A program made the position numbers and the translations under genes. A stretch of 64,000 bases of DNA from contig NC_019689.1 in NCBI RefSeq assembly GCF_000317025.1, positions 2,457,501 through 2,521,500 of the forward strand. Reading direction: 5' to 3'. Positions 25,638 through 35,259 of this stretch are shown piece after piece. How positions within the stretch are numbered: the stretch's first letter is position 1; each line of letters begins with the position of its first letter. Under the pieces are notes generated by a model, which ran no database searches, was not told the origin of the DNA, and saw only the letters and a program-made list of their open reading frames with translations. Source of the DNA: Pleurocapsa sp. PCC 7327 (GTDB lineage Bacteria; Cyanobacteriota; Cyanobacteriia; Cyanobacteriales; Microcystaceae).

Positions 25638-27164
25638 CTAAAGCCCTGAAACATCAGTAGTATGAGTGGTACGAAGTCCTTCGAGTTTGGAGACAATCTT
25701 AGGTTTGAGCTTTTCTAGTTCTTGTTTAAGTAGCTTTTTGGTCACTTGCGGCTTTCCTGGCTGGACGATTTGACTGGTATTTGCCCATTCAAGCAACATT
25801 TTGCATTGATTGGGTGCGATAGTAGACTTCATCACATGCTGGCATCGCTGGGGATTTTCTAAGGGAAAGAACAAAATCCAGTAGCAGCCAGTCTCTGCTA
25901 AAAGCCTAGCTAATTTCTGGCCGGCAGGCGTTTTGAGATCCAAATAACAGGGCAACCACCGAGGACCGTAGTCGCGGTGATAGAGAACCGTTATCCAGAG
26001 AATCGTTGGATGGGGATTGGGCATAAAGAGAAATTGGTTATAGCGGATGCTGGCGATGCGATTGTGAATGTCTTGGCGATCCAGCATGACCCACAAGCTA
26101 GTAAATATGCCCTCAGAAGTGCGAATCAAATTAGGAAAAACAATTTTTTGCTGGGGTTTATCTTCGGGCCAGGATTTTTGCAGGCAAATATCTTTCGTTG
26201 AACCCAGAGAGCTGCGAGAACTGCGGCTGATAGTTTTATCCTGCTCTAAAGTCGGTGGCAACTCGCGAGCAATTGGACGATTATTTTGATAAATGGGATC
26301 GATCCCGTCTAGAGCTTGGATCAGTTCGCTGACGCTTTGTGGGCGATCCTGGGGCGATTTGGCAAGGCACTTCACGATCAGTGCTTCTAATGCCGGAGGG
26401 ATTTTTAAGCTAGGGTTGAATGGTTGAGGCTTGGCATAGTGATGGGCTTCATACCACCCGCCAAAGGAGGAATTTTCTGGGAAGATCGGCATCTCGCCCG
26501 TCAGCATCTCGTACATCATAATCCCCAGACTGTAAATGTCAGAACGATTGTCGAGTTCTTTGCCCTCCATTTGCTCTGGGGAACAGTAGGCGAGAGTTCC
26601 CATAAACGACTGGGTTTGCGATTCGCCAGACTGAATCAGCTTGGCAATTCCAAAATCGAGGATTTTAACTAATTCTCCTAAAGCAGAATCTTGCGTGACT
26701 AAAATATTGCTCGGTTTGATATCTCGGTGAATAATAGGACAAAGTTCGCCCCCAAATATGATTCCCTTATGGGCGCATTCCAAACCAAAACAAATTTGGC
26801 GAGTTAGCTTTAAGAATCGCGGCAGAGGGAGAGGTTGATATTTAATAACTTCACTGAGACTTTCTCCTTGAAGGTATTCCATGACATAGAAAGGAATATC
26901 TCTCTCATCGACTCCGTAGTCTCTGACACGAACGATGTGAATGCTTTTTTCGCCTAATTGGGCAGAAATGGTAGCTTCTCGCTCGAAGCGATCGCGCATT
27001 TTGTTGTTGAGTAATGCCTGAGAGAGGAATTTAACGGCAACAGTGACCCCTCCGAGTACTTTATCCTCGGCGCGATAAACGTGACCCATAGCACCGCTAC
27101 CAACTAAGTCAACGAGTTGATAGCGGTTAGCGAGTAAGCGGCGGTGTCTGGAATCTGTCGTCAT
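25638..27164 (-). CDS. Serine/threonine protein kinase with unknown C-terminal domain
   Basis: A 508-residue Hanks-type kinase. The catalytic domain spans about 13-280: glycine loop VGSGAMGHVY, lysine in VAVKFL, catalytic loop HRDIKPSN, DFGIAK and the activation segment GTLAYCSPEQM. All key residues are present. The region from about 340 (IVFPNLIRTSEGIFTSLWVM to LRTTHTTDVSGL) has no membrane helix and is not recognised; it contains aromatic strands (PTILWITVLYHRDYGPRWLP, CYWILFFPLENP). It could sense a ligand or bind the substrate. The kinase is probably cytoplasmic. The nearby FHA-cyclase could be a downstream partner, an inference from proximity only. Confidence 0.93.
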   Translation of the reverse strand: MTTDSRHRRLLANRYQLVDLVGSGAMGHVYRAEDKVLGGVTVAVKFLSQALLNNKMRDRFEREATISAQLGEKSIHIVRVRDYGVDERDIPFYVMEYLQGESLSEVIKYQPLPLPRFLKLTRQICFGLECAHKGIIFGGELCPIIHRDIKPSNILVTQDSALGELVKILDFGIAKLIQSGESQTQSFMGTLAYCSPEQMEGKELDNRSDIYSLGIMMYEMLTGEMPIFPENSSFGGWYEAHHYAKPQPFNPSLKIPPALEALIVKCLAKSPQDRPQSVSELIQALDGIDPIYQNNRPIARELPPTLEQDKTISRSSRSSLGSTKDICLQKSWPEDKPQQKIVFPNLIRTSEGIFTSLWVMLDRQDIHNRIASIRYNQFLFMPNPHPTILWITVLYHRDYGPRWLPCYLDLKTPAGQKLARLLAETGCYWILFFPLENPQRCQHVMKSTIAPNQCKMLLEWANTSQIVQPGKPQVTKKLLKQELEKLKPKIVSKLEGLRTTHTTDVSGL

Positions 27165-27225
27165 GATCGGGCGACTGTCTGAATGGTGAGTAATGTTTCT
27201 AAAAGCAATAGCTAATTAATCTGTC

Positions 27226-27735
27226 TCAAGGCTGACGTTCCAAAACGGCTTCTATGGTACATTCAAGTAAATGCCCCGCTAGAATGCCACCGGAAAGGTG
27301 ATAGGTGTTATCGTTAACTCGATAATAGGTTTCAAAACCGCTCCGCCTTTGGCGATCGCTTAAAACCAAGTATCGTTGAACGATCGATTCCGGCCCAATC
27401 CATCCTTCTCCTTCAACTCGCCCCAAGAGACTTTGCTGTAGAACATAGGTGTACTGGCGTTCCTCCTCGTCGAGACGACCCCGATACTCAAAGGAGATTT
27501 CTTGGCGATCGCTGTCGGGAAAAACGATTTTGGTTACCATTGTGAACCAGTTTTCCTGATTCCAGGCAACAATGGTTCGACCTTTAACGGGAAAGACGAT
27601 CCCGTTGCGTTCTAGCCAATGTCCTTCGATTGTCCAACGTCCCGCTTCCATCAAAAAGCTGTGCGTCAAGGCAGTACTCCTTATCCCATCTTGGGTTTTA
27701 AGGTTTAGATCGAGAAGGTCTGTTCTGGTAGACAT
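27226..27735 (-). CDS. Conserved hypothetical protein, beta-rich
   Basis: A protein of 169 residues from the ATG at 27733-27735, which is preceded by GAGGATTTTTGGCA; a TTG two codons earlier is possible. No known family is recognised with confidence. The sequence alternates short beta strands (RWTIEGHWLERNG, GRTIVAWNQENWFTMVTKI, EISFEYRGRLDEEERQYTYV, VEGEGWIGPESIVQRYLVL), suggesting a lipocalin-like barrel. There is no signal peptide or membrane segment, so it is probably cytoplasmic. It lies 61 bases upstream of the kinase on the same strand and may be co-transcribed with it. Confidence 0.7.
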   Translation of the reverse strand: MSTRTDLLDLNLKTQDGIRSTALTHSFLMEAGRWTIEGHWLERNGIVFPVKGRTIVAWNQENWFTMVTKIVFPDSDRQEISFEYRGRLDEEERQYTYVLQQSLLGRVEGEGWIGPESIVQRYLVLSDRQRRSGFETYYRVNDNTYHLSGGILAGHLLECTIEAVLERQP

Positions 27736-27879
27736 TGCCAAAAATCCTCACTCGAATTGGATTATGGATCGATAGCGCGATCGGGTTTGAGGGGCGAATT
27801 TAGAAATCTACAATCATAGAATTCCCAAAAATCTTTAAAAGATCGCCATGACAATCAACAAAAAAAATTTGAGTTTTAT

Positions 27880-29049
27880 CTAAGTCGTGATGGGAAGATG
27901 AATTTCTCCTAGTAATGTGGGTTGTTTTGCTCCAGTTACTTGCACTAAATTACCGGGAAAAGAACAACAAAAGCGCCAGTAAGCTAAAACGGCAAACGCG
28001 ATCGCTTCTTTAGCATCTGCGCTGATTCCGACTTCATCGGTTGTCAAAACCTTCGCTTTGCCTGCTAATTTCTCTTCTAAACGTCGTTTTAAATAACGAT
28101 TGCGACTGCCGCCACCACATAAAAGTACTTCATCGGGCATTCGCGGTAAAAATGTGCGATAGCTGTGGACGATTGAAGCCACGGTGAATTCTGTCAGAGT
28201 TGCCAGCCAGTCTGCCTCGCTGAGTTGATGGATTTGAGCCTCCTGCCAACAAGTGTCTAGATACGCTTCGCTAAATAATTCTCGTCCGGTAGACTTAGGT
28301 GGCGATTGTTGAAAGAAATCATGGGCTAACCATCGCTCTATCAGTTCCTGAGCTGGCATTCCTTGCGCTGCCCAATTGCCGTCTTTGTCGAACGTTTGCC
28401 GTCCGCCAGTCAGTTTAGATACTGCTAAATCCAGTAAGGCGTTTCCCGGTCCCGTATCCCAACCGCAAACCGACTCCTCCCAGTCGTTTTGCTGGCGGGC
28501 TGGCAGATAGGTGACGTTGCCGATGCCACCAATATTTTGCACGCAGCGATACAAAGTCGGATGGCTCAGCAAACAAGCATCGACTTTGGAAACCATCGGT
28601 GCGCCCTGTCCCCCCGCTGCAATATCCGCCGCCCGAAAGTTATAGACGGTGGGAATCCCCGTCAGATTGGCAATGACCTCTCCCCGTCCCAGTTGTAGGC
28701 TATAACCGATTTTGGATTGATTCTCTCTCTCTTCCAGAAAAGGTGGTCGATGAAAAACCGTTTGACCGTGAGAACCAATTAATTGTGCGGGGGGATTTCC
28801 CGTTTGAATTTTCTGTGCCGCTAGGGCAAATTGAGTGGCGATCGCGTCGTCTAATTCGGCAAATTCTGCCATCGATAGAGATTGTCCGCCACAAACCGCT
28901 AGAATTTGCTCTCTAAGCTCGATGGGATAGGGAAAGGTTTCTTCAGCTATTAGCTTGACTTGTAGCTCGATCCCCGTGCCAGTAATTTCTACTAGAGCAG
29001 CATCAATTCCATCGACAGAGGTGCCGCTTATTAAACCAATGCAGTACAC
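27880..29049 (-). CDS. anmK: Anhydro-N-acetylmuramic acid kinase
   Basis: A 389-residue member of the ASKHA kinase fold. The N-terminal motif [17 protein letters not shown] (residues 6-22), [39 protein letters not shown] and [11 protein letters not shown] are all diagnostic. AnmK phosphorylates and cleaves 1,6-anhydro-MurNAc to MurNAc-6-phosphate in cell-wall recycling. No murQ (etherase) is in the neighbourhood. It starts with ATG and is separated from psaI by 196 bases including a hairpin. Confidence 0.95.
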   Translation of the reverse strand: MYCIGLISGTSVDGIDAALVEITGTGIELQVKLIAEETFPYPIELREQILAVCGGQSLSMAEFAELDDAIATQFALAAQKIQTGNPPAQLIGSHGQTVFHRPPFLEERENQSKIGYSLQLGRGEVIANLTGIPTVYNFRAADIAAGGQGAPMVSKVDACLLSHPTLYRCVQNIGGIGNVTYLPARQQNDWEESVCGWDTGPGNALLDLAVSKLTGGRQTFDKDGNWAAQGMPAQELIERWLAHDFFQQSPPKSTGRELFSEAYLDTCWQEAQIHQLSEADWLATLTEFTVASIVHSYRTFLPRMPDEVLLCGGGSRNRYLKRRLEEKLAGKAKVLTTDEVGISADAKEAIAFAVLAYWRFCCSFPGNLVQVTGAKQPTLLGEIHLPITT

Positions 29050-29174
29050 TTAATTCCTTATTCGCTTGACCGATAACAACACTATAGGGAAAAGAACGCG
29101 AAAAGTTGAGAGTTTAGGATAAATTTTGGCAAAAAACATTTATAAGTCCGTACTTTATCTCGATCTCGCGAAAA

Positions 29175-29194
29175 TACCCCACGAAAGTGGGGTA
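29175..29194 (-). terminator. Hairpin downstream of psaI
   Basis: TACCCCAC-GAAA-GTGGGGTA, a perfect 8-bp stem with a 4-base loop, 51 bases after the psaI stop. On the minus strand it is followed by TTTTCG, so it is a probable terminator of the psaL-psaI transcript, though the T-run is short. Confidence 0.6.
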
Positions 29195-29245
29195 CTTACT
29201 CCTAGTTATTTTTAACTCGGTACCAGACAATAAATGCAGTCTAGA

Positions 29246-29362
29246 TTAGGCTTCGCTTTCGATGTAAATAAATAACAGACCCATGACAACGGCTGGCAAG
29301 AGCCAACAAACAATTGGAATCAGAATCCAAGGTAAATACGAAGCTGCATATGTACCTGTCAT
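29246..29362 (-). CDS. psaI: Photosystem I reaction centre subunit VIII (PsaI)
   Basis: A 38-residue protein, [20 protein letters not shown] and then [18 protein letters not shown]. It has one transmembrane helix (about 11-33), as expected for PsaI, which sits next to PsaL at the centre of the photosystem I trimer or tetramer. The ATG is preceded by GGAGAATTTGAA, a good ribosome site. It lies 61 bases after psaL on the same strand, matching the known psaL-psaI linkage in cyanobacteria. Confidence 0.93.
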   Translation of the reverse strand: MTGTYAASYLPWILIPIVCWLLPAVVMGLLFIYIESEA

Positions 29363-29423
29363 TTCAAATTCTCCTATCTAAAGTTTGAGGATTACGAGAA
29401 GAGTATTGCTATGCAAAAAAGAC

Positions 29424-29909
29424 TTAATTATTGACAAGCCCGCGCATGATGGCATCAATAACACCTAAATTTTCTAGGAGGAAATAGGCAGTAAAAGCGC
29501 CGCCCATGCCGCCGACAAAGAAACCAGCCGTAAACTGGCTCCAGCCTTCCGAGGATTTCAGCGATGCATCGCCGGTTCCGATCGCTCGTCCGCCTTGGAA
29601 AGAGACAAGACCGTAGCTAGCTAAACAAGCCGTTGCAATGAGAATTATTGCTAAACCTGAAATTAAACCGCCCAGACTAGCAAACTCCGAATCCCGTAAC
29701 GGTCCGAGTAAAACCCAAGGACCGATAATAAAATAGCCGTGAGCCATGCCAATCTCTAGACCTCTTAGGAGGGGAGATAGCCCCGGACGATAGGCGGGAA
29801 GATTGCCGATAAAAGCTTTAGTAAAATCGGAAGCAGAAATGGGGGTTGCTAGATGACCAGTAAAGGGATCGCCGTTATAAGGTTGAACTACTTGTTTGTA
29901 ATCAGCCAT
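29424..29909 (-). CDS. psaL: Photosystem I reaction centre subunit XI (PsaL)
   Basis: A 161-residue thylakoid membrane protein. Landmarks: QPYNGDPFTGHLATPISAS, FIGNLPAYRPGLSPLLRGLE, GMAHGYFIIGPWVLLGPLR and three membrane helices (about 50-70, 81-103, 128-150). PsaL mediates oligomerisation of photosystem I, and its sequence bears on trimer versus tetramer formation. It is upstream of psaI in a two-gene operon. No clear RpaB (HLR1) site was seen in the 220-base upstream gap. Confidence 0.97.
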   Translation of the reverse strand: MADYKQVVQPYNGDPFTGHLATPISASDFTKAFIGNLPAYRPGLSPLLRGLEIGMAHGYFIIGPWVLLGPLRDSEFASLGGLISGLAIILIATACLASYGLVSFQGGRAIGTGDASLKSSEGWSQFTAGFFVGGMGGAFTAYFLLENLGVIDAIMRGLVNN

Positions 29910-30131
29910 CTTTTTAGAGTTCTCCTCTCTATTAAGAAAGTGAAATTTTTGAAAAACTCAAGAATCCATTTTAAGCATGGACAGGTAGTCGCACGGTCAA
30001 AATTCGTCTAAGCGTTAGAAAAGTTCATGAATTTCTCTATCCTTCGGTTAAGGAAGAGGGCAGAAAGATAAATGACTAATGACCGATGACCAATGATAAT
30101 CTGGGATCGATTAATATTGGGATGAAGGACA

Positions 30132-30857
30132 ATGAAACAGAGTCTTACTCCACACAATAGCAAACAACGGATTTTAGCGCGTTTATTTGCTGGCTTGCTA
30201 TCTTTTATTTTTGCATTAGGCTTAATGGCAGCTCCTGCCAAGGCTACGGGAGCGTACGATCTGCCGTCTTTGGGGGTCGGGTCGTCAACTTGGGTGGTCG
30301 ATTCGGCGGAGGTTATCAGCCTTGCCAATGAAGGCAAGCTGAGCAGTGCTTTGAAGCAATTAGCCCAAAAAACTGGCAATGAAGTAAGGATGGTGGTTAT
30401 TCGCCGCCTCGACTTTGACGAGACGATTGACAGTTTCGCAGACAAGCTGTTTGCGAACTGGTATCCTACTCCAGAGGAGCGGGCTAATGAGACGCTACTG
30501 GTCATGGATACTTTGACAAATAGTACTGCCATTCGCACTGGGGAAGCTGTCAAAGCAATTATGTCCGATGAAATTGCCAAGAGCGTGGCTTCGGAAACAG
30601 TAGCCATTCCTCTGCGAGAAGGCAACAAGTACAATCAGGCATTGTTAGAGGCAAGCGATCGCTTGGTCGCCGTTCTCTCCGGTCAACCCGATCCCGGTCC
30701 TCCCAGCCAACAAGAACTCAATATTGAGAGTACTTTTGCCAGTGCAGAAGAAACCGACGATCGCAGTGCAACTGTCTGGGTTGTGGTGCTGTTAGTGTTA
30801 GCAACAGCAATTCCGATGGCAACCTACTTTTGGTACGTCGGCTTACCCGGACGCTAA
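30132..30857 (+). CDS. psb32: Photosystem II repair protein Psb32 (TPM domain)
   Basis: A 241-residue protein. A signal peptide (about 1-38, ending AAPAKA) is followed by a TPM/TLP18.3 domain at about 50-175: STWVVDSAEVISLANEGKLS, GNEVRMVVIRRLDFDE and YPTPEERANETLLVMD. A C-terminal membrane helix (VWVVVLLVLATAIPMATYF) anchors it in the thylakoid. Psb32/TLP18.3 proteins protect or help repair photosystem II under high light. It starts behind repeats containing AATGACTAATGACC and AAGGAC, and its stop overlaps that of the convergent DUF4346 gene by four bases. Confidence 0.88.
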   Translation: MKQSLTPHNSKQRILARLFAGLLSFIFALGLMAAPAKATGAYDLPSLGVGSSTWVVDSAEVISLANEGKLSSALKQLAQKTGNEVRMVVIRRLDFDETIDSFADKLFANWYPTPEERANETLLVMDTLTNSTAIRTGEAVKAIMSDEIAKSVASETVAIPLREGNKYNQALLEASDRLVAVLSGQPDPGPPSQQELNIESTFASAEETDDRSATVWVVVLLVLATAIPMATYFWYVGLPGR

Positions 30858-31237
30858 TCCTGAACGTATTCTGTCCCGTCGATCAGAGCATACTCAGCCC
30901 GCATGAATTCCCGTCCTAAATACGCTGCATGGTCGAGCATCGTGATGGGAGGTGGCTGGGTTTGCTCGAAAATTTTGACGCAAAGTTCTTTAGCCGTTCT
31001 GCCAGTGTATAGTGTTTGGGCAGTCCGTTCGACTTTTCCTTTGGCGGGAATCACTTTACCCGTTTCTGGATCGACGGCTAAGCCTTTTTCGTTGATGATA
31101 TTGGTGAAGTGCTTGGCGCAGATCAGTCCGGCTTCGCGATCGAGATAAATGATAAAATACCCGCCCGGATCGAGTTCGATGTGGCGTTTGGAAAGTTCGT
31201 TATTGATAGAAGTAATGGTATCGGCTAATTGATTCAT
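30854..31237 (-). CDS. DUF4346 domain protein
   Basis: A 127-residue protein with the conserved stretch LSKRHIELDPGGYFIIYLDR and TLYTGRTAKELCVKIFE, LDHAAYLGREFMRAEYAL, typical of the DUF4346 family in cyanobacteria. The family is also found fused to dihydropteroate-synthase-like domains, but here it stands alone. No signal peptide. Function unknown. Its last four bases overlap psb32 tail to tail. Confidence 0.8.
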   Translation of the reverse strand: MNQLADTITSINNELSKRHIELDPGGYFIIYLDREAGLICAKHFTNIINEKGLAVDPETGKVIPAKGKVERTAQTLYTGRTAKELCVKIFEQTQPPPITMLDHAAYLGREFMRAEYALIDGTEYVQD

Positions 31238-31397
31238 CTTGTCATTAAATCCCCGATCGACTAATTACTATAGTAGAAAATTATGCGACTTTCCAAACGA
31301 TTCCCAAACTGTCGTTGGTGCAGTGACATTACAGGCAAACTAGCTTGTAGGCAGGCTTGATGAAGTTAAACTCAGATCTTGTACCTTTGGCATTAAC

Positions 31398-31447
31398 GCC
31401 TAGAACTAAAGTTCTAGGCTCAAAGCTCAACTCGATTAAAATCGACT
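31398..31447. repeat. Multi-hairpin palindromic element, copy 2
   Basis: GCCTAGAAC-TAAA-GTTCTAGGC (31398-31419), a 12-base spacer, then TCGAT-TAAA-ATCGA (31432-31445) and CTGAAA. The layout matches 7984-8034, but the stem bases differ while pairing is kept. Confidence 0.75.
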
Positions 31448-31541
31448 GAAATTCCTATTGGGTCTTTTTTAGAAGACTTTTTCGATCGTCTGGGAAATTA
31501 ATGACAACAGCAGTAGTTGAGAGCGATCGCTTTTTTCCCTC

Positions 31542-31568
31542 AAAAAAAGCAGCACGCTTTGGTGCTGC
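31542..31568 (-). terminator. Rho-independent terminator of ftsH
   Basis: On the minus strand, GCAGCAC pairs with GTGCTGC around a 6-base loop (31549-31568) and is followed by seven T residues (31542-31548). It lies 27 bases after the ftsH stop codon. Confidence 0.9.
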
Positions 31569-31594
31569 CCAATTTGAATAGAAACAATTACTTA

Positions 31595-33451
31595 CTAGGT
31601 TAGAGCTGCCATTTTCACGTCATTGTTTGCCAAGAGAGCTTGCAACTCTTCCGCGTCTACTGTTTCTTTCTCGACGAGGATTTGTGCCAATTGGTCGAGG
31701 ACGTGACGATTGTTGACGAGAACATCTTTGGCGCGGCGATAAGCTTGTTCGACGAGAAGGCGAACTTCTTCGTCGATGGTTGCTGCCGTTTCATCGGAGA
31801 AGTCGCGATCCGATGCAATGTCGCGACCGAGGAAAACTCCGCCATTCTGCCGTCCCAAAGCCACGGGACCGAGGCGATCGCTCATACCGAAGCGCGTAAT
31901 CATCTGACGCGCAACTCGCGCTACCTGTTGTAGGTCGTTTGCCGCACCCGTGGTCACTTCTTCTTCACCGAAGACGATCTCTTCGGCGATGCGACCGCCA
32001 AGGGCGACTGCCATTTGATTTTGCAGGTAGGCACGAGAATATAATCCTGCTTCCATGCGCTCTTCGCTAGGCGTAAACCAAGTCAAACCGCCAGCGCGAC
32101 CGCGAGGGATGATGCTGATTTTCTGTACGGGGTCGTAATCGGGCATCAGAGCGCCCACTAGCGCGTGACCTGCTTCGTGATAGGCAACCAGAGTCTTGCG
32201 CTTTTCGCTCATGACGCGGTTTTTCTTCTCCGGACCCGCTAAAACGCGATCGATCGCGTCGTTGACCTCATCCATGGAAATTTCGGTGAGGTTGCGACGG
32301 GCGGCGAGAATAGCCGCTTCGTTCAAGAGGTTAGAGAGGTCGGCACCCGTGAATCCAGGAGTCCGGCGAGCAATCTTATCTAGGTCAACATCCTTGGCAA
32401 GGGTCTTGCCGCGAGCGTGAACTTTGAGAATTTCTTGGCGACCTGCATAGTCGGGGCGATCGACGACGACCTGGCGATCGAAACGACCCGGACGCAACAA
32501 GGCGGCATCGAGAACGTCGGGACGGTTGGTAGCGGCAATGACGATAATGCCCGTATTCCCCTCAAACCCATCCATCTCGGTGAGCAACTGGTTCAGAGTT
32601 TGCTCGCGCTCGTCGTTACCGCCGCCCAAACCAGCACCCCGCTGACGACCGACAGCATCAATTTCATCGATGAAGACTATACAAGGAGCGTTGGCTTTTG
32701 CTTGCTCGAACAGATCGCGGACGCGGGAAGCACCAACGCCGACGAACATTTCGACGAATTCTGAACCAGAGATGGAGAAGAAAGGAACGCCAGCTTCTCC
32801 GGCAACTGCACGAGCTAAGAGGGTTTTTCCGGTTCCGGGAGGTCCGACTAAGAGTACGCCTTTAGGAATTTTTGCCCCAACTGCCGTGAAGCGATCGGCA
32901 TTTTTGAGGAAGTCAACGACTTCAGCTAATTCTAGCTTGGCTTGTTCGATTCCTGCTACGTCTCCGAAAGTCACCTGGGTTTGGGGTTCCATTTGCACTC
33001 TGGCTCTAGATTTGCCGAAGTTCATCGCTTGAGAACCGGGACCGCTTTGAGCGCGTCGCAGGAGTAAGAACAGTCCTACCAGCAACAAAATGGGGAAGAA
33101 AAGGCTGCTCAGAGCGCGGAACCAAACGCCATCATCTTTTTGGGGAAGCACTGAGATATCTACCCCGTTTTTGGTTAGGAAGTCGATCAGTTGAGGATCG
33201 TTGGGCAGAAGGTTGACCAAGACTTGCGTTCCATCTTGAGCGGGAACGATCGCTTTGGTGCGATCGGCGGTCAGTTTGACGCTCTCAACTCTGCCGCTGG
33301 TAACTTCTGAGATGAATTTATCGTATCTCCAAGTTGCCTGACTTTGGGGTTGTCTGTCTAAAAAGGCGGTCGCTAGGGCAATGACTACTATAGCTAGCAA
33401 GGCATACAGTCCTGCATTCCGCCACTTTTTATTATTGTTATTTTTGTTCAC
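31595..33451 (-). CDS. ftsH: ATP-dependent zinc metalloprotease FtsH
   Basis: A 618-residue membrane-anchored AAA+ protease. Two N-terminal helices (about 11-30 and 114-132) flank a lumenal/periplasmic domain. The AAA domain has Walker A GPPGTGKT at 203-210, Walker [17 protein letters not shown] and the SRH region ([19 protein letters not shown]). The zinc site is HEAGH at 425-429. In cyanobacteria FtsH complexes degrade damaged D1 and other membrane proteins. The start is GTG with AGGAGG eight bases upstream. It is a single-gene unit with its own terminator; which of the usual four paralogues it is cannot be settled here. Confidence 0.97.
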   Translation of the reverse strand: MNKNNNNKKWRNAGLYALLAIVVIALATAFLDRQPQSQATWRYDKFISEVTSGRVESVKLTADRTKAIVPAQDGTQVLVNLLPNDPQLIDFLTKNGVDISVLPQKDDGVWFRALSSLFFPILLLVGLFLLLRRAQSGPGSQAMNFGKSRARVQMEPQTQVTFGDVAGIEQAKLELAEVVDFLKNADRFTAVGAKIPKGVLLVGPPGTGKTLLARAVAGEAGVPFFSISGSEFVEMFVGVGASRVRDLFEQAKANAPCIVFIDEIDAVGRQRGAGLGGGNDEREQTLNQLLTEMDGFEGNTGIIVIAATNRPDVLDAALLRPGRFDRQVVVDRPDYAGRQEILKVHARGKTLAKDVDLDKIARRTPGFTGADLSNLLNEAAILAARRNLTEISMDEVNDAIDRVLAGPEKKNRVMSEKRKTLVAYHEAGHALVGALMPDYDPVQKISIIPRGRAGGLTWFTPSEERMEAGLYSRAYLQNQMAVALGGRIAEEIVFGEEEVTTGAANDLQQVARVARQMITRFGMSDRLGPVALGRQNGGVFLGRDIASDRDFSDETAATIDEEVRLLVEQAYRRAKDVLVNNRHVLDQLAQILVEKETVDAEELQALLANNDVKMAALT

Positions 33452-33614
33452 GCTTTAAGCCTCCTGGGATGTGAGGATGAGGATAGATTCATCGTTATGA
33501 GGATTTATTTTGAGCTTAGAGATCGATGCTCCTGGAATGTTAGGGATTCGCTTTGAATTCACTCGTTGTTAAATTATGTTAACCTTTCTCAGGAACTATT
33601 GACAGCATCGATTT

Positions 33615-35162
33615 TCATTTCGGTTTTTCTAGTGAGTCTAGCTGGGAGATCCAGTCTGGATCGGTAGTGTCTATAGTAGTAATGTAGGCTCGTTCGAGTT
33701 CGCTAAAGGGTTCGGCTGTCGCTTGCTGCTGCGCGAGCAAATCAACAGTCGCATCGGAGATGTCTTTTGTTCGCTGCAAAATGCGATCGCGCAACACTTC
33801 CATCGGAGCGCTACAATGGATAATCCGCAAGGGGATCTTGTTGGAGCGAGCATAGTCAATAGCAGGATCTCGCCATCTGTGCCGATCGTATTTGGCATCC
33901 AAGATGACTGAATATCCTTCGCTCACAAGCATTTTACCCAATTCCAACAAACGTTCGTAGGTTTTTTGGCTCATCTGCGGGGTATAGAGTTGGTCTCCTC
34001 CTCGTTCGGAGATCTCAATTCCTGCTAGATGCTTGCGTACCGCATCGGAACGAATGTGAATCGAACCAATACACTTGGCGAGCTGTTTTGCCACAGTGGT
34101 TTTTCCCGAACCCGACAATCCCGACATTAAAATGAGTTGTCCCTTTGTAGTTCTAGTATATTCCCAAGCCAATCGATAATAGTTGGCTGCCGTTTGTATG
34201 GCGATTTGTTTATCTTTCTCAGAAATAGCGGGATCGTCTAATAATAATGAAGTAACTTTGGCTCTAACATAAGCTTGGCGGCTCAAATAAAGTGGCAAGA
34301 CTTGCAATCCTTGCCAGTCGCCAGTTTCTTCTAAATACGTGTTGAGAAAAATATTACTAAAGTCCTTTCTTCCCCGCGCGTCTAAATCCATTACCGTAAA
34401 GGCAACATCGTACATGACATCGACAAACCGAAATGGTTCGTTAAATTCAATGCGATCGAAAAGTTGAATTTTATCGTGCCACAGACAAATATTTTTCAGA
34501 TGTAAATCGCCATGACATTCTCTAATGCGATCGCTGTCTTGACGGTGCTTAAATAATGCTTTCTTTTGGGAGAAAAAATCATCGGTAAACTGTTTAGTTT
34601 CATCATATTGCTTTTGCGTTTGAGCGATCCCTATATATTTCTCGGTTTGGTCGTAATTTTCATCGACTGCCTCTTTGATTTTTTCTACTTCTCCAAAACT
34701 CCGTATGTAATCGTTAGTCAAAGTTTGACGGTGAAAGCGAGCCACAACTTTCCCTAAATCCTCAAGATGGATTTCTGTCAGCTTTCCTTGCTCGATCATA
34801 TTAATAAATAGATTTTCTTGAGGAAATCGATGCATTTTGAGAACGTATTCTATCGGTTCTCCCGTGCCATCTAAGATAAACCTGTCTCTGACTTGAGTAA
34901 TTGGCAAAACTTCTAGATAAATATCCGGTGCGATCGCTTTATTCAATCGTAGTTCTTCATTTAAAAAATGTTGTCGTTTGGCTAAAGTAGAAAAATCTAA
35001 AAAGCCAAAATTGACAGATTTTTTGAGTTTATAAGCATGATCTCCAGCCAACAACACAGAGGAACAGTGAGTTTGAATTAATTGAATGGGTTCTCGAACC
35101 GGATGGGGATAAAATTCCGATTTTTGCATCTGTTCGATGAGAGGAGTAAATGTGGCAGACAT
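33615..35162 (-). CDS. Aminoglycoside-phosphotransferase-like / P-loop kinase fusion protein
   Basis: A 515-residue two-domain protein. The N-terminal part (about 40-320) is an APH-like phosphotransferase with CHGDLHLKNICLW (catalytic Asp) and IEFNEPFRFVDVMYDVAFTV. The C-terminal part (from about 340) is a small-molecule kinase with P-loop MSGLSGSGKTTVAKQL and HIRSDAVRKHLAG. This fusion recurs in many bacteria, but its substrates are undefined. It lies 97 bases upstream of the M3 peptidase stop on the same strand, with a terminator in between, so they are separate units. Start ATG. Confidence 0.85.
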   Translation of the reverse strand: MSATFTPLIEQMQKSEFYPHPVREPIQLIQTHCSSVLLAGDHAYKLKKSVNFGFLDFSTLAKRQHFLNEELRLNKAIAPDIYLEVLPITQVRDRFILDGTGEPIEYVLKMHRFPQENLFINMIEQGKLTEIHLEDLGKVVARFHRQTLTNDYIRSFGEVEKIKEAVDENYDQTEKYIGIAQTQKQYDETKQFTDDFFSQKKALFKHRQDSDRIRECHGDLHLKNICLWHDKIQLFDRIEFNEPFRFVDVMYDVAFTVMDLDARGRKDFSNIFLNTYLEETGDWQGLQVLPLYLSRQAYVRAKVTSLLLDDPAISEKDKQIAIQTAANYYRLAWEYTRTTKGQLILMSGLSGSGKTTVAKQLAKCIGSIHIRSDAVRKHLAGIEISERGGDQLYTPQMSQKTYERLLELGKMLVSEGYSVILDAKYDRHRWRDPAIDYARSNKIPLRIIHCSAPMEVLRDRILQRTKDISDATVDLLAQQQATAEPFSELERAYITTIDTTDPDWISQLDSLEKPK

Positions 35163-35222
35163 AGTTTGAGAAGCTATCGACTTAAACTAGATGCTTAGGG
35201 CATAAAGCTGACTTTTTCCACC

Positions 35223-35248
35223 AAAAAATTAGCGGGCATATTGCCCGC
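35223..35248 (-). terminator. Rho-independent terminator of the M3 peptidase gene
   Basis: Annotated by position and sequence: on the minus strand GCGGGCA-ATA-TGCCCGC (35232-35248) is followed by TAATTTTTTGG (T-run 35223-35228). It lies 12 bases after the peptidase stop at 35260, and ahead of the kinase-fusion gene. Confidence 0.88.
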
Positions 35249-35259
35249 ATTATCTAATC

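Larger units (their letters stand above)
31238..31594. other. Intergenic region with palindromic element and ftsH terminator
   Basis: 357 bases between the DUF4346 start and the ftsH stop. It holds a copy of the two-hairpin element (31398-31447) and the ftsH terminator (31542-31568). The DUF4346 promoter should lie at its left end. No gene is supported. Confidence 0.6.

Noticed and set aside
30008-30634. 208-codon minus-strand frame opposite psb32
   Set aside because: The plus strand encodes a clear signal peptide and TPM domain; the antisense product has no family features.
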